From assembly GCA_038240075.1 (NCBI GenBank), contig JBBSEC010000003.1, positions 21,549 to 85,548 on the forward strand: a DNA stretch of 64,000 nt, in the 5' to 3' direction. The DNA comes from DATBAK01 sp038240075 (GTDB lineage Bacteria; Actinomycetota; Acidimicrobiia; IMCC26256; PALSA-610). Below the pieces are notes generated by a model. The model was not told the DNA's origin, ran no database searches, and was given only the letters and a program-made list of their open reading frames with translations. Below are positions 7,637-15,798 of the stretch, piece by piece. Each line of letters begins with the position of its first letter. The first letter of the stretch is position 1. A program made the translations under genes and the position numbers.

Positions 7637-8452
7637 CTATACCGCGGCAAGGAAGTCGACGAGCTCGGCCGCGACGGCGTCGACGTGGGTGAAGACGCCG
7701 AGATGGCTCGAGTCGGGGATCTCCGCGAAGCGGGCACCGGGGATCTGCGCGGCGGCCCGGCGCGCGTGCGCGGGCGGCGAGTCGACGTCGTGCTCGAACG
7801 CGAGCACGAGGCAGGGCACCGTGATGTCGGGCCACACGCGCGTGCGCTCGAGATCGAGCGACCACGCGAGGCACGCCTCGAAGTGCCCGAGGCGGCCCGG
7901 GTTCGGCGCCGGTTCCTGATCGGCGATCATCGCGAGCCAGCCTTCGACCATCGCATCGTTCTGCAGGTCGTGGTTCGGCAGGTAGCGAAGGGTTTCGCAG
8001 GCGTAGAAGAGCGGGGGAAGCTCGCAGTCGAGGCGCGCGAGGTCGCGTTCGACCGTGGTGATCGCCTTCTCCCACGCGGTCGCGACGTTGCAGCTCCCCA
8101 TCAGCGCGGCGGCACGCACGCGATCGGGATGCTTGGCGGCCAGCGTCTCCGCAATCCATCCGCCCATCGAATGCCCGGCGACGCGCACGCGGTCGAGACC
8201 GAGATGATCGAGGAGACCGACGGCGTCGCCGACCATCTGCGCGATCGAATACGGCGCGGGCGGCGACGACGACGGTGCGATCCCGCGGTTGTCGAACGTG
8301 ATGACCTGATAGCCGGCGGCCGTGAGCGCGGGAACGAGGCCGAAATGCCACGCGATCGCGGGCTGCGTGCACCCGCACACGAGCAGGAGCGGCTCACCGT
8401 CGCCGGTGACGTCGTACGCGATGGTCGCGTCGTCGAGCTCGACCTCGGGCAT
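7637..8452 (-). CDS. Alpha/beta hydrolase
   Basis: A 271-aa alpha/beta hydrolase. The nucleophile elbow is GHSMGGW (Ser about 96), the acid probably lies in LAFEHDVDSPP, and the catalytic His in IPDSSHLGVF. The oxyanion region is LLVCGCTQPAIAW instead of the more common HG motif. GGGGAGATCGAG before ATG at 8452 is a reasonable ribosome site. It lies 32 bp after the ornithine-cyclodeaminase-like gene on the same strand, so the two may be co-transcribed. Natural substrate unknown; esterase, lactonase or dehalogenase-like hydrolysis are all possible. Confidence 0.85.
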   Translation of the reverse strand: MPEVELDDATIAYDVTGDGEPLLLVCGCTQPAIAWHFGLVPALTAAGYQVITFDNRGIAPSSSPPAPYSIAQMVGDAVGLLDHLGLDRVRVAGHSMGGWIAETLAAKHPDRVRAAALMGSCNVATAWEKAITTVERDLARLDCELPPLFYACETLRYLPNHDLQNDAMVEGWLAMIADQEPAPNPGRLGHFEACLAWSLDLERTRVWPDITVPCLVLAFEHDVDSPPAHARRAAAQIPGARFAEIPDSSHLGVFTHVDAVAAELVDFLAAV

Positions 8453-8484
8453 CTCGATCTCCCCGTGATTCTGGGTGTTCCGGC

Positions 8485-9477
8485 CTACACGTCGACAGTG
8501 ACGCCGACACCCTGGGCGCGTGCGGCCGCGACCACCAGCATCGCGGCCGCGAGGTCTTCGACGGCGACGCCGACACCCTTGTAGAGCGTGATCTGCTCGG
8601 GCGTCGTGCGGCCCGGCCGCGTCCCCGCGACGAGCTCACCGACCTCCGCGTGCACGTGCGCGGGCTCGATCAAGCCGTCGCGGATCGGCCACAACAGCTC
8701 GTTCGCTCCGGCCGGTACCGGCGCGAGTGCCGACGAACGCGACTCGACCACGACGAGCGCGTCGAGCACCGTGTGCGCGTCGACCTCGCAGCCGTCGCTG
8801 AAGCCCACGGAGTTCACGTGCACTCCCGGGCTCAACCATTCGCGCCGGACGATCGGTTCGGTCGCGGGAGTCGTCGCGCACACGACGTCGGCACCCGCGA
8901 GCGCGTCGGCGAACGTCGCGGCGCCGGTGACCGCGATGTGGGCCATTCCGGCCCGTTGCAGCTCGTCGGCGAAGTCGAGTGCGACGACGGCGTTCGCCTC
9001 GGCGTTGCGACCCGCGATCCTGATCTCCTTCAGCGCGGGCACCACGCGGGGGACCGCAAGCGCGTGGGCGCGTGCCTGCACACCGGTGCCGAGGATGGCC
9101 ATGACTTCGGAGTCGGCGCGCGCGAGGTGCCGGGTCGCGACGGCCGACGCCGCCGCGGTGCGCGCCGCGGTGATCAGCGTGCCGTCGACGAGGGCCGTCG
9201 GCGTGCCGGTATCAGGGTCGAAGAGGACGATCACGGCTTGGTGCGTCGGGCGGTCGACGTTGCCGGGGAACAACGAGACCAGCTTCGCGCCGAGACCGCC
9301 GAGCCGGGAGAACGCGCCCGGCATCGCCAAAAGGAGCCCGGCGCCGGTCTCGGCCGCGACGCGCGGCGGGAGCGACGCCCAGCCCGCGCTGGTCTCGGCC
9401 AACGCCGAGCTCACGGCGTCGGTCAGCGCGTCGAGATCGAGCACCGCTTCGACATCGTCTCGGTTGAGGATGAGCAC
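8485..9477 (-). CDS. Ornithine cyclodeaminase/mu-crystallin family protein
   Basis: A 330-aa NAD(P)-binding protein of the OCD/mu-crystallin family, whose members include ornithine and lysine cyclodeaminases, alanine dehydrogenase and ketimine reductase. Seen: TAARTAAASAVATRHL, the dinucleotide motif ILGTGVQARAH, the VNSVGFSDGCEVD segment with the conserved Asp, and C-terminal ITLYKGVGVAVEDLAAA. The order, spacing and length are standard. It is 15 bp downstream of a threonine-dehydratase-like gene on the same strand, which suggests joint amino-acid or imine metabolism. The exact substrate cannot be assigned. Confidence 0.87.
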   Translation of the reverse strand: MLILNRDDVEAVLDLDALTDAVSSALAETSAGWASLPPRVAAETGAGLLLAMPGAFSRLGGLGAKLVSLFPGNVDRPTHQAVIVLFDPDTGTPTALVDGTLITAARTAAASAVATRHLARADSEVMAILGTGVQARAHALAVPRVVPALKEIRIAGRNAEANAVVALDFADELQRAGMAHIAVTGAATFADALAGADVVCATTPATEPIVRREWLSPGVHVNSVGFSDGCEVDAHTVLDALVVVESRSSALAPVPAGANELLWPIRDGLIEPAHVHAEVGELVAGTRPGRTTPEQITLYKGVGVAVEDLAAAMLVVAAARAQGVGVTVDV

Positions 9478-9492
9478 GCGTCCCCCGTCTGC

Positions 9493-10449
9493 TCAGCCGG
9501 CGAGCACGCGCGCGAGCGTCGCGGGCGAGATGTTGCGGCCGGTGATCACGACCGCGGTTGCGCCTTCGGACGCGATCGCGATCCGGGCGGTCATGAGCGC
9601 GGCGACACCGACGGCTCCGGATCCCTCGGCGACGATCCCGTGCTCGTACGCGAGCAGGCGCATGGCCGCGGCGATGTCGGCTTCGGAGACGGTGACGACA
9701 TCGGTGATCGTGCGCCGGATGAGATCGAACGTGACCGAACCGTCCTCGAAGTTGCCGGCCAGCCCGTCGGCGAGCGTCGGACCGGGCGTGATCGAAACCG
9801 GCGCGCCCGCGTCGAGCGCGCTGCGCATCGCCGGCGACTGCTCGGCCTCGGCACCGAAGACGCGAACCGCGTCGACGGTGGAAGCCGCGAGACCGATGCC
9901 CGACGCGAGTCCGCCGCCACCGATCGGTGTGACGATCGTGGCGAGCCCGGGGATCTGCTCGAACAGCTCCATCGCGATCGTGCCCTGGCCCGCGATCACG
10001 TCGGGATCGTTGTACGGCGATACGTAGACCGCGCCTGCGTCGGCGAGCGCGATCGCGTGCGCTTCGGCCTCGTCGTAGCTCGTCCCGTGCCGCACGAGGT
10101 CGACGGCGAAGCGCGCGATTGCGGCTTGCTTCGCCTCCGACGCGTTGGTCGGGACGACGACCGTGGCCGTCGCGCCGAGTCGGTCGGCCGCGTACGCGAT
10201 TCCGAGGCCGTGGTTGCCTGCCGACGCGGTCACGATGGGCGTCGAGCGGTCACGCGCCAGCGCGGCGCTCACGGCGACGAGGGCGCCGCGAACCTTGAAG
10301 GACCCGGTCGGCTGCAGAGTTTCCAGCTTGAGCCAGACGTCGCGACCGAGCCGCGGCGCGGGGACGACGGGGGTCGCGGTGAGATGGCGGGACACGATCG
10401 CCGCCGCGGCCCCGATCTCCGCGGCCTGAGGTACCCGAACCGGTCGCAC
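9493..10449 (-). CDS. PLP-dependent threonine/serine dehydratase-like protein
   Basis: A fold-type II PLP enzyme of the threonine dehydratase/serine racemase group, 318 aa from GTG at 10449. The PLP lysine is in LQPTGSFKVRGAL, the substrate loop is TASAGNHG, and the phosphate cradle is PIGGGGLASG. There is no C-terminal ACT domain, so it resembles catabolic deaminases or serine/threonine racemases. The frame is open further upstream, but TAGTTT lies 7 nt before this GTG and the protein then starts VRPVRVPQAAEI as expected. It probably forms an operon with the OCD-like gene 15 bp downstream. Confidence 0.85.
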   Translation of the reverse strand: MRPVRVPQAAEIGAAAAIVSRHLTATPVVPAPRLGRDVWLKLETLQPTGSFKVRGALVAVSAALARDRSTPIVTASAGNHGLGIAYAADRLGATATVVVPTNASEAKQAAIARFAVDLVRHGTSYDEAEAHAIALADAGAVYVSPYNDPDVIAGQGTIAMELFEQIPGLATIVTPIGGGGLASGIGLAASTVDAVRVFGAEAEQSPAMRSALDAGAPVSITPGPTLADGLAGNFEDGSVTFDLIRRTITDVVTVSEADIAAAMRLLAYEHGIVAEGSGAVGVAALMTARIAIASEGATAVVITGRNISPATLARVLAG

Positions 10450-10577
10450 GGGTCCAAAACTAGGGCCGGGGCGTGCCGAGTGGGATGAGACGGGAATCGC
10501 TGCGTGCGATTGCCGCCGATCGCGGTCGCGGCCGCGGTTCACTGTCGTCCGGTGGGCAGACGCAGAGGGAGTCACAC

Positions 10578-10982
10578 GTGGTGGTCAAGCTCGACCCGAA
10601 TGTCACGCACAACCCGGTTGTCGTCGAGCACAGAGCTCGCCGCGCGGCCGATGTCCAGCTTCGAGTCGCCGACGCGATCACGGCGTTCGCGGGATCGATG
10701 CGCTTCGTCTACATCCACGCCGTCGGCTTCGCCATCTGGATGATCTTCGTCGAGAAGAACCCGTGGCCGAAGCTCACGCTCATCGTCTCGCTCGAAGCGA
10801 TCTTCCTGTCGACGTTCGTCATGATCGGCCAGAACCGCGCGGCCTCGTTCCAGCAGGCGAAGGCCGACCACGACTTCGTCGAGCAGGAGCAGGAGCTGAA
10901 GAAGAACACCGAGCTCACGCAGGCCATCCACGAGCTGACGAAGGATGTGCACACGAAGCTCCTCGGCGAGCAGCAGGCCTAG
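10578..10982 (+). CDS. DUF1003 membrane protein
   Basis: A 134-aa DUF1003 protein. After DPNVTHNPVVVEH come two membrane segments (VYIHAVGFAIWMIFV and LTLIVSLEAIFLSTFVMIG) and then a charged helical tail (QAKADHDFVEQEQELKKN) that could form a coiled coil. GTG at 10578 is preceded by AGAGGGAG at good distance; an upstream GTG at 10473 would add 35 unconvincing residues. The family's function is unknown. It is divergent from the dehydratase gene and convergent with the DUF222/HNH gene. Confidence 0.85.
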   Translation: MVVKLDPNVTHNPVVVEHRARRAADVQLRVADAITAFAGSMRFVYIHAVGFAIWMIFVEKNPWPKLTLIVSLEAIFLSTFVMIGQNRAASFQQAKADHDFVEQEQELKKNTELTQAIHELTKDVHTKLLGEQQA

Positions 10983-11005
10983 CGCGCCGCCATCAAAGCG
11001 CGCCG

Positions 11006-12178
11006 CTACCGGTTCCGGCTCAGTCTCGAGCTCTCGCGGTCGGTCGACGTGCTGCCGATGCAGCGGTGGTTGGGGTTGGTGATGGTGAGGGTGGTGCCGT
11101 CGAACGTCGCGTGCCATCCGGGTTTGTGGAGGACGTGGTGGTGGAAGTCGCATAAGAAGACGAGGTTCGCGATGACGGTCGTGCCGTTGGGGAACGGGTT
11201 GACGTGATGGACTTGGCCGTGGGTTCGGTCGCAGCCGGGATATCGGCAGCGACCGCCGTCTCGGTGCAGCACGGCTCTTCGGAGTGTGCGTGAGGGCCGG
11301 TAGATCGCGGCACCGACGTCGAGGGGCGTGCCGTTCGCGTCGAGGACGATCAGTTGCAGTTTCGATTCGCACACGAGCCGGCTGACCTGGCTTTGGGTGA
11401 GGGCGAGATCGCCGGTCGTCTCATCGTTGCCGGTGAGGAGCGATTCGAGGGTGGCCGTGATGGTGATGTGAGGTCGTTCACCGTCTTCGGTCGGGCTTTC
11501 ACCGCGGTCGAGGAAGTCCCGGCAGATGCGGCCGAGCGCGTCGGCACGCCGCTGCGCAGGAGTACGCGGGTCGTCGTCGCCGGGCTTATCGGTCGCGGCG
11601 TTGACGGCGTGCTTGATCGTCGCGCCGAGCAGCCCGTCGAGATCACCCTTCAGCGCCCACCGGTCTGCGACTGGGGAGAGGTACACGCCGTTGGTGTCTT
11701 CGGGTGGTTTGTCGTCGAGTTCGTCGCAGCGGAGCTGGTAGTACCGGATCCGCGCGTCGAGCCCCCGGAAATCGGCCGCCTCCGCGAGTTGGACGAGGTC
11801 GTCTTCCATCGTCGCGTACACGGCTTCATGGTTCTGGCGGCGACCCAACGCGATCGTCGTCGCGGCACTCGCGGAGATCTCACCCTGAGCCCACGCTTTC
11901 GCGACGAGGGGGAGGGTTTCGCATGCTTTCCCCGCGGCGAGGGAGATGCGCGCGTCGCGGAACCGTTGCCCGGTCTGGAGTTGCACCCACGCCGGCGTCG
12001 ATGATGCACCGTCACCCGAGGGGATCCCACGACCCGCAATCGCGACGAGTAGCCGTGCGGCGTATGCCTCGGCACGGTCGATCGCGCGGCGCGTTTCGAT
12101 GTAGCGCTCCCGGATCTCCGAGTCGCACATGTCGCTCGGGTCGAGGTCGTCGACGACGCTCGTGAGGGCTGCGAGCAT
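11006..12178 (-). CDS. DUF222 / 13E12-repeat family HNH endonuclease
   Basis: A 390-aa member of the actinobacterial 13E12/DUF222 family. The N-terminal two thirds is helical DUF222 (RRAIDRAEAYAARLLVAIAG, then RDARISLAAGKACE). The C-terminus is an HNH nuclease: CRYPGCDRTHGQVHHVNPF, NLVFLCDFHHHVLHKPGW. Activity in these proteins is little studied. ATG at 12178 is chosen over the GTG at 12193 because TACAAT lies 6 nt before it, giving a leaderless transcript. An SOS box overlaps the promoter, so DNA damage probably induces it. A second family member at 27964 has the same arrangement. Confidence 0.87.
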   Translation of the reverse strand: MLAALTSVVDDLDPSDMCDSEIRERYIETRRAIDRAEAYAARLLVAIAGRGIPSGDGASSTPAWVQLQTGQRFRDARISLAAGKACETLPLVAKAWAQGEISASAATTIALGRRQNHEAVYATMEDDLVQLAEAADFRGLDARIRYYQLRCDELDDKPPEDTNGVYLSPVADRWALKGDLDGLLGATIKHAVNAATDKPGDDDPRTPAQRRADALGRICRDFLDRGESPTEDGERPHITITATLESLLTGNDETTGDLALTQSQVSRLVCESKLQLIVLDANGTPLDVGAAIYRPSRTLRRAVLHRDGGRCRYPGCDRTHGQVHHVNPFPNGTTVIANLVFLCDFHHHVLHKPGWHATFDGTTLTITNPNHRCIGSTSTDRESSRLSRNR

Positions 12179-12184
12179 GCCCCA

Positions 12185-12207
12185 ATTGTACACCGAACAC
12201 GTGTTCG
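12185..12207 (-). promoter_or_regulatory. SOS (LexA) box with -10 element of the DUF222/HNH gene
   Basis: CGAACACGTGTTCG (12194-12207) is a perfect palindrome fitting the Gram-positive/mycobacterial LexA consensus CGAAC-N4-GTTCG. Four bases after it, reading on the minus strand, is TACAAT (12185-12190), and the ATG starts 6 nt later. LexA bound here would cover the -35/-10 spacer. Confidence 0.75.
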
Positions 12208-12255
12208 ATAACAGGCAGAATATCCAGCAAATACAGGCCTAAATCGCGCTGCTCG

Positions 12256-12384
12256 GTGCAGAAGACGATCATGATCGGCGACCCGGACCAGTACGGCGCG
12301 AACACGAGCTTCGTGGAGCGCCAGAACCTCACGAGACGGATGGGCATGCGCCGCTTCAAGCGATTGACAACGGCTCGCGAAGCC
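12256..12384 (+). pseudogene. IS1-type transposase fragment
   Basis: The plus frame reads MIGDPDQYGANTSFVERQNL and then TRRMGMRRFKRLTTA. This matches the C-terminal signature I know from IS1-like DDE transposases (S-T-S-x-VERQNLT-MRM-x-MRRFTRLTNAF). Only about 43 residues survive, with no upstream catalytic region, no frame continuing into the usual tail and no inverted repeats that I can see. It is a relic in the gap between the SOS box and the next gene; the sequence just before it is AT-richer than its surroundings. Confidence 0.7.
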
Positions 12385-12476
12385 TCCGTGATCCGTGTTC
12401 CAGATCGCCGAACTGGTCGACGAACGGTTCGGATCGGGGATGGCATGGCGGACATGGGAGCAGGCATCATGCGCTC

Positions 12477-12932
12477 GTGGAAACGGAACGCAGTGGACAG
12501 TCGAACGTCGTCGTCTTCCGGTCGTCTGTGCCCCATCGCGCGTTGCTTGCCGCTTGTTTCGGCATCATGCTCGTCTACGCAGTCGCTTCCGTCGAGGGGA
12601 CGGATTTCCCCGCGGTCGTCGTAGGCATCGCGCTTTGCGCCGCGATTGCGTGGGTCATCGTCGCCGTGTTGCGTTCCGCCGTCCTGGTCGATGACGCGGG
12701 ATTCGTCGTGCGATTCATGCTGACCAGGCGTGTGCCGTGGACGGAACTCCGTGAGGTTCACATCCGTGGCAATGGATTTGGCTCGTTCGTCAAGGTCAAG
12801 ACCACTCGCTGGCCGAGGTCTCGGACGCTGCCAGTTGGGTCGAATGGATTCGGACGTCCTCGCAAGGACTCGCCCGTCCTCCGCCTCGCCGGAGCGCTCA
12901 GAGCGCATCTCCCACCACCGAGCTCAAACTGA
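12477..12932 (+). CDS. Small membrane protein with PH-like domain, hypothetical
   Basis: A 151-aa protein starting at GTG. Two hydrophobic segments (ALLAACFGIMLVYAVASVEG and a second around residues 45-65) are followed by a strand-rich part (LVDDAGFVVRFMLTRRVPWTELREVHI) like bacterial PH domains, usually bPH_6 in actinobacteria. Function unknown. There is no convincing ribosome site and the start is uncertain. It lies just after the transposase relic and may be a single-gene unit. Confidence 0.6.
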   Translation: METERSGQSNVVVFRSSVPHRALLAACFGIMLVYAVASVEGTDFPAVVVGIALCAAIAWVIVAVLRSAVLVDDAGFVVRFMLTRRVPWTELREVHIRGNGFGSFVKVKTTRWPRSRTLPVGSNGFGRPRKDSPVLRLAGALRAHLPPPSSN

Positions 12933-12979
12933 GCCGCGACCCACAGACAGGCGCCGCGCCGACGGAAGTATCGTTCGGC

Positions 12980-13633
12980 GTGCCCGCGCTGATCTTCGAC
13001 TACGACGGGTTGCTCGCCGACACCGAGGAGTTGGCGGCGAGGGTTCTCGTCGAGCTCCTGGCCGCGCGCGGGGTCACCACCGACTTCGCGACCATGGCGC
13101 CACATTTCGGGTCGACCGGGCCCGACAACGACGCGGCGTGGGATCGACAGTTGAAGAGCTGGCTCGGCGCCGACGCCGACGCATCCGGCTTCGAGACCTC
13201 GGCGTGGGAGCAGATCGAGGCGCGGCGCCACGAAGTGCCGTTGTGTGCGGGCGTCGCGGAACTGCTCGACGCGGCAGAACGCGCGGGCTGGCAGGCTGCG
13301 ATCGGAACCGGTCAGGCCCGCGCGAGGCTCGATCACCATCTCGGCCACCTCGGCATCCTCGACCGGTTCGACGTGATCGTCACGGCCCCCGAGGTCGCGC
13401 ACGGCAAGCCCGCACCCGACGTCTTCCTCGAAGTCGCCCGTCGCCTCGGGCGCGACCCCTCGGAGTGCGTGGTCTTCGAGGACTCGCTTCCCGGGTATCA
13501 AGCCGCGCTCGCGGCCGGCATGTCGGTGGTCGTCTGCCCGTGCGCGGTCACGCGGCACACGACCTTCCCGCCCGAGGCGCGCGTGGTGGCGACGCTCCAC
13601 GAAGTCAGCCTCGACGACCTTGCGGTGCGCTGA
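12980..13633 (+). CDS. HAD family hydrolase (beta-phosphoglucomutase-like)
   Basis: A 217-aa haloacid-dehalogenase-superfamily phosphatase with a helical cap. Motif I is FDYDGLLADTE (nucleophile Asp7, acid Asp9), the motif II region is AIGTGQARA, the motif III lysine is in HGKPAPDVFLEVARRLG, and the motif IV acidic residues are in VVFEDSLPG. The DGLLADTE sequence is typical of beta-phosphoglucomutase-like sugar phosphatases. GTG at 12980 has TATCGT 5 nt upstream, consistent with a leaderless start. Substrate unknown. Confidence 0.87.
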   Translation: MPALIFDYDGLLADTEELAARVLVELLAARGVTTDFATMAPHFGSTGPDNDAAWDRQLKSWLGADADASGFETSAWEQIEARRHEVPLCAGVAELLDAAERAGWQAAIGTGQARARLDHHLGHLGILDRFDVIVTAPEVAHGKPAPDVFLEVARRLGRDPSECVVFEDSLPGYQAALAAGMSVVVCPCAVTRHTTFPPEARVVATLHEVSLDDLAVR

Positions 13634-13664
13634 CCTACGATCGCCCGACCGGGGGAGGTTGCGC

Positions 13665-14165
13665 ATGCGTGAGCATCGTTATTCGTTCGAGATGCCGCAT
13701 TCGGCGGCACGGATCTGGGCGCTGTTCCAGGACTACGACCGCTGGACCGACTACGCGCCGATGGTCAAACGGGTCGACGTGCTCTGGCCCGGCGACGAGC
13801 AGCACAACGGCCGGCTTCGACGCGTGATCTACAAGATGCCGATGGGCCGTGAAGGTTCTGCTCTCGAGCTCGTCAGCGACGTGCAGGCCGAGCGCGGCTA
13901 CACGTACACGATGATCTCGGGCACACCCGGCAACGACCAGATCGGGCACGTTCGGCTCGAGCCCCTCGGACCGAACCGCACCCGCTTCGAGTTCGACGAG
14001 CGCTACAACATCCAGAAGGCGCCGTTCAAGTGGTTCGAAGGACCGATCTACAAGTTCATCAACAAGAACAACGAGGACAGCATGCGTCGCGCGTCTTCGT
14101 GGCTCAGCGCGCATCCCGAATACCGCTCCGACCTCGGCGATCAAACGGCGCATGACGCCACCTGA
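13665..14165 (+). CDS. SRPBCC family (START/polyketide cyclase-like) protein
   Basis: A 166-aa START-like protein with a hydrophobic ligand pocket. It begins MREHRYSFEMPHSAARIWALFQDYDRW, the classic N-terminal strand and helix of SRPBCC proteins, and has the long C-terminal helix (FKWFEGPIYKFINKNNEDSM). GGGGGAGG lies 6-13 nt before the ATG, which fixes the start. Its last 14 bp overlap the start of the crotonase at 14152, so the two are translationally coupled and it may assist in handling a CoA or hydrophobic substrate; that role is inferred. Confidence 0.83.
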   Translation: MREHRYSFEMPHSAARIWALFQDYDRWTDYAPMVKRVDVLWPGDEQHNGRLRRVIYKMPMGREGSALELVSDVQAERGYTYTMISGTPGNDQIGHVRLEPLGPNRTRFEFDERYNIQKAPFKWFEGPIYKFINKNNEDSMRRASSWLSAHPEYRSDLGDQTAHDAT

Positions 14166-14967
14166 CCCCTACGCCGCGTTTCCGAGCCTGCGCTTCGAGC
14201 GACCCGACCCGGGTGTGCTGCGCATCGTGCTCGACGGGCCGCGCCTGAACGCGGTCGACGCCGCGATGCACCGTGAGCTCGCCGACGTGTGGCTCGCGGT
14301 CGACCGCGATCCCGAGACGCGTGTCGCGATCATCACGGGCGCGGGGCGCGCGTTCTCGGCCGGTGGCAGCTTCGAGCTCATCGACGACCTCGTCGGCGAC
14401 TACGCGGTTCGCACCCGAGTGCTGCGCGAGGCGCGCGATCTGGTGATGAACATCATCAACTGCTCGAAGCCGATCGTCTCCGCGATCCACGGCCCCGCGG
14501 TCGGTGCCGGCCTGGTTGCCGCACTCCTCGCCGACATCTCGGTGACGAACCGCACCGCTCGCATCATCGACGGTCACACGCGTCTGGGCGTCGCGGCGGG
14601 GGATCACGCGGCGATCTGCTGGCCCCTGCTGTGCGGGATGGCGAAGGCCAAGTACTACCTGCTCACCTGCGAGACGCTCTCCGGTGAGGAAGCCGAGCGC
14701 ATCGGCCTCGTCTCGGTGTGCGTGAACGACGACGAAGACGTGCAGGAGCGCGCGCTCGAGATCGCGCGCGGCCTCGCCGGCGGTGCGCAGGCCGCGCTGC
14801 GGTTCACGAAGCACGCGCTCAACCACTGGTACCGCATGCTCGGCCCGGTGTTCGACTCGTCGCTCGCGCTCGAGTTCTACGGGTTCGGCGGCCCCGACGC
14901 GATCGAGGGCCTAGCCGCGCACCGGGAGAAACGAGAGCCCCGCTTCACCGGCCCGACCAGCGAATAG
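14152..14967 (+). CDS. Enoyl-CoA hydratase/isomerase family protein
   Basis: A 271-aa crotonase-fold protein. The oxyanion-hole segment is ITGAGRAFSAGGSFELI and the second loop is IHGPAVGAGLVAALLAD. The position of the usual catalytic Glu pair (HTRLGVAAGDHAA) carries no Glu, so it may not be a simple hydratase; isomerase, hydrolase or decarboxylase activity is possible. It overlaps the SRPBCC gene by 14 bp and is followed 15 bp later by a second crotonase, forming a three-gene unit. Confidence 0.86.
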   Translation: MTPPDPYAAFPSLRFERPDPGVLRIVLDGPRLNAVDAAMHRELADVWLAVDRDPETRVAIITGAGRAFSAGGSFELIDDLVGDYAVRTRVLREARDLVMNIINCSKPIVSAIHGPAVGAGLVAALLADISVTNRTARIIDGHTRLGVAAGDHAAICWPLLCGMAKAKYYLLTCETLSGEEAERIGLVSVCVNDDEDVQERALEIARGLAGGAQAALRFTKHALNHWYRMLGPVFDSSLALEFYGFGGPDAIEGLAAHREKREPRFTGPTSE

Positions 14968-14982
14968 AGCGAGGAGCGCGTC

Positions 14983-15798
14983 GTGACCGACCCAGATCCG
15001 TCCGTGGTGCAGATCGAATGGCCGCGGCCGGGTGTCGCGCTGCTGCGCCTCAACCGTCCCGAACGGCTCAACGCGTTGAGCCAAGACCTGGTCGCCGCGA
15101 TCCCGGCCGCGCTCACGACCGTCGCGGCCGATCGCGCGTGCCGGGTGATCGTGCTGACCGGTGCCGGCCGGGGGTTCTGCGCGGGTCTCGACCTGCAGGC
15201 GACCACGAGCTCCGTCGACGGGTTCGGGCGGGGTCCGGCGAGCATGCTCGAAGGTCAGGAGCGGTTCTCGTCGATGATCGCGACGCTGCGATCGCTGCGC
15301 CAACCCGTGATCGCGGCGGTCAACGGGCCGGCCGCCGGCGCGGGCCTCGCGCTGGCGCTCGGGTCGGATATTCGCATCGCGGCGCGCTCGGCGCGCTTCC
15401 ACGTCGCGGCCGTGAAGCTGGGTCTGTCGGGCGGGGAGTGCGGGATGAGCTATCTGCTGCCCCGTCAGATCGGATCGGCGCGGGCGTTCGAGCTGCTGCT
15501 CACGGGCCGGCCGTTCGGCGCCGACGAAGCCGAGCGCATCGGCCTGGTCGCGCGCGTCGTTCCCGACGACGAGTTGCTCGAGGCCGCGTTCGAGATGGCG
15601 GCCGCCATCGTTGCCAACAGCCCGCTCGCGGTGTGGCTGACGAAGCAGGTGGTGTGGTCGAATCTCGACGCCGCGAGCTTCGAGTCGGCGATCGAGCTCG
15701 AGAACCGCACGCAGGTGCTCGCCTCGACGAGCCGCGACAGCGCGGAAGCGATGCGCGCATTCGTCGAGAAACGGCCGGCGGTCTTCAGCGGGGAGTAG
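14983..15798 (+). CDS. Enoyl-CoA hydratase/isomerase family protein
   Basis: A 271-aa crotonase. The N-terminal PERLNALSQDLV, CoA-binding VLTGAGRGFCAGLDL and VNGPAAGAGLALALGSDI are all well conserved. The active-site region reads VAAVKLGLSGGECGMSYLLP, keeping one candidate Glu in GGECG. GAGCGAGGAG precedes the GTG start, and the gene is third in the SRPBCC-crotonase-crotonase unit. It probably acts on an acyl-CoA in beta-oxidation of fatty, sterol or aromatic side chains. Its end overlaps the convergent AI-2E remnant by 14 bp. Confidence 0.88.
   Translation: MTDPDPSVVQIEWPRPGVALLRLNRPERLNALSQDLVAAIPAALTTVAADRACRVIVLTGAGRGFCAGLDLQATTSSVDGFGRGPASMLEGQERFSSMIATLRSLRQPVIAAVNGPAAGAGLALALGSDIRIAARSARFHVAAVKLGLSGGECGMSYLLPRQIGSARAFELLLTGRPFGADEAERIGLVARVVPDDELLEAAFEMAAAIVANSPLAVWLTKQVVWSNLDAASFESAIELENRTQVLASTSRDSAEAMRAFVEKRPAVFSGE

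Noticed and set aside
10473..10577. GTG at 10473 as start of the DUF1003 gene
   Set aside because: The 35 extra residues are Arg/Gly/Ser-rich and unlike the family; the GTG at 10578 has AGAGGGAG at proper distance and gives the usual DPNVTHNP start.
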